A DNA stretch of 13,357 nt from PSRF01 sp035457105 (GTDB lineage Bacteria; Acidobacteriota; Blastocatellia; Pyrinomonadales; Pyrinomonadaceae), in the NCBI GenBank assembly GCA_035457105.1, contig DATIBX010000738.1, positions 1 through 13,357 of the forward strand, given 5' to 3'. This document shows, one piece after another, positions 8,433 through 13,357 of this stretch. A program made the position numbers and the translations under genes. Numbering within the stretch: the stretch's first letter is position 1; every line of letters starts with the position of its first letter. The notes under the pieces were generated by a model. It was not told the DNA's origin. It made no database searches and saw only the letters and a list, made by a program, of their open reading frames with translations.

Positions 8433-10949
8433 ATGAATAAAGAGTTCCCCCCAGATACTCCACTTTCACACTATCGAATTGTCTCGAAACTTGGCACCGG
8501 CGGAATGGGCGAGGTTTACCTGGCCCAGGACGTTGAACTCGACCGTCAAGTTGCACTCAAGGTTTTACTCGCTGAAGTTGCTGAGAATGAAGACCGCGTG
8601 CGGCGTTTCATACAGGAAGCCAAAGCCGCCTCCGCTCTCAATCATCCGAACATCCTCACCGTCTACGAGATTGGTTACTTTGAAAACACACGCTTTATTG
8701 CGGCCGAATTAGTCAAAGGGAAAACACTTCACGATCGCTTGCGCGGTGAACCACTCACGCTACGTGAAAAGCTGGACGTGGCTTTGCAAGTGGCGGCGGC
8801 GTTAAGTGCTGCACATAGCGCCGGCATCGTCCACCGCGATATCAAACCAGAGAACATCATGTTGCGCGATGATGGTCTCGTAAAGGTGCTTGACTTCGGT
8901 TTGGCGAAACTGACCAACGATCGAAATTCAGACAGGGAAACTCACGAAGAAGCGCAAACCAGAATGAAACGCCAGACTCGTCCCGGCGTAGTCATGGGCA
9001 CTGTCTCATACATGTCGCCGGAACAGGCGCGGGGGAAAGAGATCGATGCTCGTTCGGACATCTGGAGTCTGGGAGTGGTGCTCTATGAAATGCTTACCGG
9101 CCGAACGCCGTTTGCTGGCGAATCAATGAATGACTCGATCGCTGCCATCCTCACCAAAGATCCGGCTCCGCTGGATACACAAACCCCGACGGAACTGCAA
9201 CGCATAGTCCGCAAGTCGTTGCAGAAAAATACCGACGAGCGGTATCAAACAGTCAAAGACCTGCAACTGGATCTCAAGAACCTTAAACGGGAACTGGAGT
9301 TTTCTGAAGAGTTGGAACGATCACAAGTTCCGCAGTCCCTCGCTTCGGCAAACGTGAGTATCGGATCACCTGGCGAGAATGCAACCTCCGTCCAATCATC
9401 TGCAGCGCCTACTCAAGGAAGTCTGCAGTCACAGCAACGTTCCAGTGCGGAATATATCGTCGGCGAGATCAAGAGTCACAAGGCAATCTTAGCGGTGCTG
9501 TCCGTCGTTTTTATTACATTACTGGCGGGAGGCTTCTGGCTCTGGAGAGGAGGCCGCGTTTCTGGATCTGATCAGATCAATTCGATCGCGGTACTCCCGT
9601 TTGAGAATCGGAGCGGCAACCCTGATTCGGAGTATCTTTCAGATGGAATCGCCGAGTCGCTCATTTATCGTTTGTCGCAATTGCCAAATTTGAAAGTCAG
9701 TCCCTCCAGTTCTGTATTTCGTTTTAAAGGAAAACAGGTAGACGTACAGCAGATCGCCTCCGAACTGGGAGTTAGCGCCGTCATGTCGGGTCGGCTCGTC
9801 CAGCGCGGCGACAACCTCACCATCAGCGTGGAATTGATCGACGTTAAAAAGGACCAGGTGCTCTGGGGTGAACAGTTCGAGCGAAAGACATCAGAGTTGC
9901 TCACGACGCAGCGTGAAATAGCAACAGCCATTACACAAAAACTACAGCTAAAACTTTCCGGCTCTGAGACTGGGCTAACCAAGAAATATACGACCGACAA
10001 CGAAGCCTATCAGCACTATCTGCAAGGACGCTTTTATTGGAATAGACGCACCGGCGAGAATGTTAAGAAAGCGATCGAGCAGTTTAAAGCTGCAGCGGAT
10101 AAGGATCCCGGATTTGCCCTGGCTTATGCTGGGCTCGGTGATTGTTATGCGATCGCGTCTACTTATACAGGCAAACGCGCAAGTGAAACTTTACCGCTGG
10201 CAAAGTCCAACGCCATGCGAGCTATTGAGTTGGACAGCTCGCTAGCCGAACCTCACGCAACGCTTGGCATGATCAATCACTTCACGGGGCAGATGGCCGA
10301 GGCCGAGATCGAATTCAAACGCGCGATCGAGTTAAATCCAAATTACGCGACCGCTCACCATTGGTATTCCCGTATGCTACGTGCCGTGGGACGCGCGGAT
10401 GAAGCGTGGGCCGAGATACATCGAGCGAGCGAACTCGATCCGCTATCGCTCGTTATGCTGAATAATATTGCGGAGCAAGAAATCGAGCGCGGCAATCTGA
10501 CTGCGGCGGTGAATGAGTGTAATCGAATGTTTGACCTTGACCCCAACTTTTGGGCCGCGCACCAAACCTTTGCTATCGTTTTGATGAAACAGGGGCGAAA
10601 TACGGAAGCCCTGGCCGAAATGCAAAAGAGCATTGATTTGTCGAACAGGTCAAATGCTTCACTATCCTTCCTGGCTCATATCAACGGCGTTGCTGGAAAA
10701 CGCTCCGAGGCAGAAAGTCTTATCAAGGAACTCGAAGAAAGATATAACAAGGGGGAAGCGGACGGACGCGACCTCGCGGTTGCATACGCGGGGCTTGATG
10801 ACAAGGACAAAGCCTTCGCATGGCTCGAGAAGGCCTTCTCAGACCGCAGCAATTTCATAGCAGTACTCCGGTTGGAGCCGGCGCTCGATTCGCTCCATAG
10901 CGATCCACGTTGGAATGACTTGTTAAAACGCGCAGGAGTGGCCCAATAA
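8433..10949 (+). CDS. Membrane Ser/Thr kinase with TolB-like domain and TPR repeats
   Basis: This 838-residue protein has a PknB-type kinase at residues ~14-278. Key elements are GTGGMGEVY (21-29), Lys43, Glu62, HRDIKPEN (134-141), DFG (154-156) and the SPE motif at 195-197, so it should be active. A low-complexity Ser/Gln linker (~295-340) leads to one transmembrane helix (~351-371). A TolB-like domain follows, beginning SIAVLPFENRSGN (384-396) and running to ~510. Next come about six TPR-like helical hairpins (~525-800), several with the ELDP or ELNPN closing pattern, and the typical tail EPALDSLHSDPRW. The kinase would face the cytoplasm and the TolB/TPR part the other side, or both stay inside if the helix is not crossed. 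The likely role is signal transduction through protein contacts made by the TPRs; ligand and targets are unknown. It forms an apparent operon with the gene starting 4 bp later. Confidence 0.95.
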   Translation: MNKEFPPDTPLSHYRIVSKLGTGGMGEVYLAQDVELDRQVALKVLLAEVAENEDRVRRFIQEAKAASALNHPNILTVYEIGYFENTRFIAAELVKGKTLHDRLRGEPLTLREKLDVALQVAAALSAAHSAGIVHRDIKPENIMLRDDGLVKVLDFGLAKLTNDRNSDRETHEEAQTRMKRQTRPGVVMGTVSYMSPEQARGKEIDARSDIWSLGVVLYEMLTGRTPFAGESMNDSIAAILTKDPAPLDTQTPTELQRIVRKSLQKNTDERYQTVKDLQLDLKNLKRELEFSEELERSQVPQSLASANVSIGSPGENATSVQSSAAPTQGSLQSQQRSSAEYIVGEIKSHKAILAVLSVVFITLLAGGFWLWRGGRVSGSDQINSIAVLPFENRSGNPDSEYLSDGIAESLIYRLSQLPNLKVSPSSSVFRFKGKQVDVQQIASELGVSAVMSGRLVQRGDNLTISVELIDVKKDQVLWGEQFERKTSELLTTQREIATAITQKLQLKLSGSETGLTKKYTTDNEAYQHYLQGRFYWNRRTGENVKKAIEQFKAAADKDPGFALAYAGLGDCYAIASTYTGKRASETLPLAKSNAMRAIELDSSLAEPHATLGMINHFTGQMAEAEIEFKRAIELNPNYATAHHWYSRMLRAVGRADEAWAEIHRASELDPLSLVMLNNIAEQEIERGNLTAAVNECNRMFDLDPNFWAAHQTFAIVLMKQGRNTEALAEMQKSIDLSNRSNASLSFLAHINGVAGKRSEAESLIKELEERYNKGEADGRDLAVAYAGLDDKDKAFAWLEKAFSDRSNFIAVLRLEPALDSLHSDPRWNDLLKRAGVAQ

Positions 10950-10953
10950 GGAG
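10948..10953 (+). promoter_or_regulatory. AAGGAG ribosome binding sequence directly abutting the next start codon
   Basis: AAGGAG (10948-10953) includes the last two bases of the kinase TAA and ends exactly where the downstream ATG (10954) begins, leaving no spacer instead of the usual 5-9 nt. No other in-frame start lies between the upstream in-frame stop at 10924 and 10954. A second AGGAG at 10934-10938 lies 15 nt from the ATG. Translation of the second gene is therefore likely coupled to termination of the first. Confidence 0.4.
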
Positions 10954-12684
10954 ATGAAAAGATGCCCGCAATGTAATCGACTGGAAACAGATGATGCACT
11001 CGCCTTTTGTCGCATCGATGGTTCCCCATTAAATGTCGAGTCGCAGGTCACAAAAGATGAGTTAGGAACCATTAGACTCGACTCAATTCCAGTCAGCGAT
11101 GAAGCAAAGACGACAATCCTTACGCCACCAAATACAAACGAAAGCTTGAATGCTCCAACAGCGGCCACGACGGTACTATCGTCTCCACTGTCAGCACCAC
11201 TCACGGTACAACGACGCAAATCTAAGCTTCCCTGGATCCTAAGTGCGGTTGCGATACTAATAACGGTAGTTCTCGCAGCTTGTGTGTACTTCCTGTTTGT
11301 CAGAAAAGCTCAAGCTCCGATCCAATCGATCGCAGTCATGCCATTCGTTAACGAAAGCGGAAATCCTGACATTGAATATCTCTCAGATGGAATGACAGAC
11401 ACTCTCATTAGCAGTCTGTCGCAGCTTCCTAATCTGACCGTCAAAGCGCGCTCATCCGTATTTCGTTACAAAGGCAAGGAAACGAATCCTCAAACACTCG
11501 GCAGAGAACTCACCGTCCAGGCAATCCTGAATGGTCGAGTCGTGCAACGTGGCGATCAATTAACCCTTAGACTTGAGTTGGTCGACACAAAGACAGAAAA
11601 CGTAATCTGGAGCGACAACTACATTCGCAAACAAGCAGACCTCGTCACTTTGCAATCGGAGATCGCGCGAGATGTGTCGAGCAAACTGAAGACCAGACTC
11701 TCGGGCGTCGACGAGGAGAAGTTGGTGAAGATTTACACGACCAACCCCGAAGCCTATCGACTTTATCTCCAGGGTCGCTTCTACTGGAACAAGCGCGAAG
11801 AGAAAGATGTGAGAAACGCGATCGACTGCTTCAATCGCGCCATAGCGCTTGATGCAAATTACGCGCTCGCATACGCGGGCCTGGCCGATTCCTACGTGAT
11901 CCTTTCGAGCTTTAGTTTCGCAGATCCGGCTGAGGCAATTCCAAAGGCACGCGAGTTTGCCAATAAGGCGTTATCGATTGATCAGAGTCTAGCCGAACCT
12001 CATACGGCCCTTGGACTGACTATGGTCCAATTCGAGTACGATTTCGCCGGAGCCGAACGCGAGTACAAGCAGGCTATTGCGCTCAATCCGAATTACGCCA
12101 CGGCGCATCAATGGTACGCGGAACTGCTCGTCTGCGCAGGTAGATTTGATGAATCAGCGGTTGAATATCAGCACGCCCTAAAGTTAGAGCCGCTATCGCT
12201 CCCCATCAACTGGGACTATGGTCGATTGCTTTACAACTGGCGAAAGTTTGACGAGGCCCTGACGCAGTATAAGAAGACGATTGATCTAGATCCTGGTTTC
12301 GCAAGGGTAAGACGGACCCTGGTCGAGCTTTATCGACTTAGAGGAGATCACTCCAGTGCAAGCGAGGAAATGGCACGGTACTTCGAGGTGCGTGGCCAAC
12401 CTCAACTTGCGTCACTCACTCGCGAGACATTTGCTAAAGATGGATGGACTGGCTTTTTGCGATTGGTAGTTGCGGTCGACTCGCCGCTTAAGGAACGAAG
12501 TTGGGCCAAGGCAAAAGCGTACGTGGAGTTAGGCGATAAAGATAAAGCGTTTGCTGAGTTGAACAGTGCGTATGCAAGTCATGAATCATCACTATGCTGG
12601 CTCAAGGTCGAACCTCAGTTTGATTCCTTGCGATCCGATCCCCGCTATGATGAACTCCTCCAGAAAGTCGGCTTCTCCCGTTAA
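10954..12684 (+). CDS. Zinc-ribbon membrane protein with TolB-like domain and TPR repeats
   Basis: This 576-residue protein is a non-kinase paralogue of its upstream neighbour. The N-terminus has a short zinc-ribbon-like motif with C4, C7 and C19 (CPQC...FCRIDG), typical of many acidobacterial membrane proteins; a fourth cysteine is not apparent. A Thr/Ser/Pro-rich linker follows, then a basic QRRKSK just before one membrane helix (~93-116), which places the ribbon in the cytoplasm. A TolB-like domain begins SIAVMPFVNESGN (125-137) and runs to ~251. About five TPR hairpins follow (~265-480), then a tail matching the upstream protein (KVEPQFDSLRSDPRY). Over ~100 residues the TolB-like domains are about 57% identical (hand count). 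The start is fixed by the zinc-ribbon family pattern. It is probably a scaffold, sensor or substrate partner of the kinase made from the same mRNA; no enzymatic motif is visible. Confidence 0.92.
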   Translation: MKRCPQCNRLETDDALAFCRIDGSPLNVESQVTKDELGTIRLDSIPVSDEAKTTILTPPNTNESLNAPTAATTVLSSPLSAPLTVQRRKSKLPWILSAVAILITVVLAACVYFLFVRKAQAPIQSIAVMPFVNESGNPDIEYLSDGMTDTLISSLSQLPNLTVKARSSVFRYKGKETNPQTLGRELTVQAILNGRVVQRGDQLTLRLELVDTKTENVIWSDNYIRKQADLVTLQSEIARDVSSKLKTRLSGVDEEKLVKIYTTNPEAYRLYLQGRFYWNKREEKDVRNAIDCFNRAIALDANYALAYAGLADSYVILSSFSFADPAEAIPKAREFANKALSIDQSLAEPHTALGLTMVQFEYDFAGAEREYKQAIALNPNYATAHQWYAELLVCAGRFDESAVEYQHALKLEPLSLPINWDYGRLLYNWRKFDEALTQYKKTIDLDPGFARVRRTLVELYRLRGDHSSASEEMARYFEVRGQPQLASLTRETFAKDGWTGFLRLVVAVDSPLKERSWAKAKAYVELGDKDKAFAELNSAYASHESSLCWLKVEPQFDSLRSDPRYDELLQKVGFSR

Positions 12685-12690
12685 TTCGTA

Positions 12691-12713
12691 GGGGCGGCCT
12701 CCGTGGCCGCCCC
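12691..12713. repeat. Perfect 9-bp GC-rich hairpin between convergent genes
   Basis: GGGGCGGCC (12691-12699) and GGCCGCCCC (12705-12713) pair perfectly around a 5-nt loop, starting 7 bp after the TPR gene stop. No T-run follows on either strand, so a classical Rho-independent terminator is not supported, though the stem could stop or stabilise transcripts from either side. The leading GTAGGGGCGG resembles a dispersed intergenic repeat seen in many environmental genomes (from memory). Confidence 0.6.
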
Positions 12714-12730
12714 ATCTTCCAAACACGATT

Positions 12731-12810
12731 GTTCGTGTTAATTCGTGTGATTTCGTGGAGCGCTCTTCGCCGAGCACGCGATCCACGAATTCACACCAAG
12801 TAACACGAAC
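12731..12810. repeat. Long near-perfect inverted repeat (29-bp arms)
   Basis: The arms at 12731-12759 and 12782-12810 are reverse complements at 26 of 29 positions by hand count. They enclose a 22-nt centre that itself contains GCTC...GAGC. Each arm is built from repeated TTCGTG units (GTTCGTGTTA, ATTCGTGTGA, TTTCGTGGA), so it has internal near-repeats of about 10 bp. It lies in the gap between convergent genes and could act as a bidirectional transcript end or be a copy of a mobile-like intergenic element. No coding capacity is visible. Confidence 0.8.
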
Positions 12811-12831
12811 AAAGAAACTGATCAGTCGAGC

Positions 12832-13357
12832 CTACGTCCTGGTCTCCCAATAAATCGTGTAACGCTCGTGAGCGATCCGATAATAAGGAATCAGAGTCAC
12901 ATCATGAGGCTTTCCAATTCCCTCGGTGCGAAAGGTTAGAGTTGGACCAGGTAAGCGCTTCACACGAGCCACAAGTTGATCCGCATCACCTGCGAACTGG
13001 GGCACCTCAACCGAATCCTTTAGGACATCGCCAATGGTGCGCTCGTTAACTATTAGGTCCGAGCCTGACGTCAACTCCTTCTGTCCAAGCATCCCTGCCA
13101 GTACGATTGGACCATATACCAGCGCCACATATTCTGGCTGGCCGGGCAGCGCCTCAAACCGAAGCGACATAGGTAACTCGACCTCAACCGAATCGCCATC
13201 GTGCCAGACGCGATCCACAGCAACATAACTTCCTGGCGTTTGTGAGTTCACTGTCCCACGACCGTTGATCGCAATCGTCATCTCCTTACACCAGTTCGGA
13301 TGACGAATGTTGAGCTTGAACTTTACTGGTCCGCGCAACGAGAATCGAAACCGCGTT
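12832..13357 (-). CDS. GH127/DUF1680-like glycosidase (beta-L-arabinofuranosidase type), C-terminal part
   Basis: Reading the minus strand from the right edge gives about 174 codons ending in TAG at 12832-12834. The frame stays open past a TTG at 13338, so the true start is outside the window. The sequence matches the C-terminal beta-rich part of DUF1680/GH127 proteins: LNIRHPNWC, a GSYVAVDRVWHDGD stretch, VELPMSLRFEALP, and VALVYGPIVLAG, which is very characteristic. The end, LIPYYRIAHERYTIYW, resembles the small C-terminal domain (DUF4986-like) found after this family. The catalytic barrel lies upstream, off the edge, so activity and linkage specificity cannot be judged. The family removes arabinofuranosyl or similar residues from plant glycans. 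It converges on the TPR gene across a 147-bp gap of inverted repeats. Confidence 0.85.
   Translation of the reverse strand, partial: TRFRFSLRGPVKFKLNIRHPNWCKEMTIAINGRGTVNSQTPGSYVAVDRVWHDGDSVEVELPMSLRFEALPGQPEYVALVYGPIVLAGMLGQKELTSGSDLIVNERTIGDVLKDSVEVPQFAGDADQLVARVKRLPGPTLTFRTEGIGKPHDVTLIPYYRIAHERYTIYWETRT

Noticed and set aside
12691..12713. Classical Rho-independent terminator
   Set aside because: The stem is good but no T-run follows on either strand.
8090..12810. CRISPR array or tandem-repeat locus
   Set aside because: The repeats are two-armed inverted repeats at different sites with different sequence, with no regular repeat-spacer pattern.
12832..13338. TTG at 13338 as the start of a small 168-residue protein
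   Set aside because: The open frame and GH127-type similarity continue upstream to the window edge, so this is the tail of a larger gene.

Overview
The window looks like chromosomal DNA from a free-living, moderate-GC Gram-negative-like bacterium, most plausibly an Acidobacteriota member (Blastocatellia/Pyrinomonadales-like). This is inferred from gene content, not from a marker gene. The clues are PknB-type kinases fused through one membrane helix to a TolB-like domain and TPRs, a short N-terminal zinc ribbon of the form CPxC...FCxxDG, a secreted beta-propeller/amidohydrolase fusion, and a GH127-type glycosidase. No RNA gene, CRISPR array, transposase or integrase was found.

Layout. (1) 1-585, minus: the N-terminal 195 residues of a Ser/Thr kinase, cut by the window edge. 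(2) 586-810: a divergent intergenic region. (3) 811-4932, plus: a 1373-residue multi-pass membrane P-loop NTPase. Four transmembrane helices lie between Walker A and Walker B, the hallmark of KAP-type (or YobI-like) NTPases, and a predicted ~550-residue extracytoplasmic region precedes the NTPase. (4) 5039-8065, plus: a secreted protein with a PD40/TolB-like propeller followed by a metal-dependent amidohydrolase. (5) 8066-8432: a 367-bp spacer holding a degenerate long inverted repeat. (6) 8433-10949 and 10954-12684, plus: a two-gene unit. A kinase-TM-TolB-like-TPR protein is followed after 4 bp by a zinc-ribbon-TM-TolB-like-TPR paralogue. (7) 12685-12831: a convergent gap with a perfect GC-rich hairpin and a second long inverted repeat. 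(8) 12832-13357, minus: the C-terminal part of a GH127/DUF1680-like glycosidase, cut by the window edge.

How the genes may work together: the two TolB/TPR proteins are close paralogues and probably membrane signalling or scaffold partners. The partial kinase at the left edge is a close relative of the complete kinase and diverges from the membrane NTPase gene. The amidohydrolase and glycosidase look like ordinary secreted or catabolic enzymes with no visible tie to the signalling genes. The least ordinary element is the large membrane NTPase. Its architecture fits a membrane sensor/effector ATPase, a class that includes proteins of biological conflict, but nothing in the window proves a defence role.
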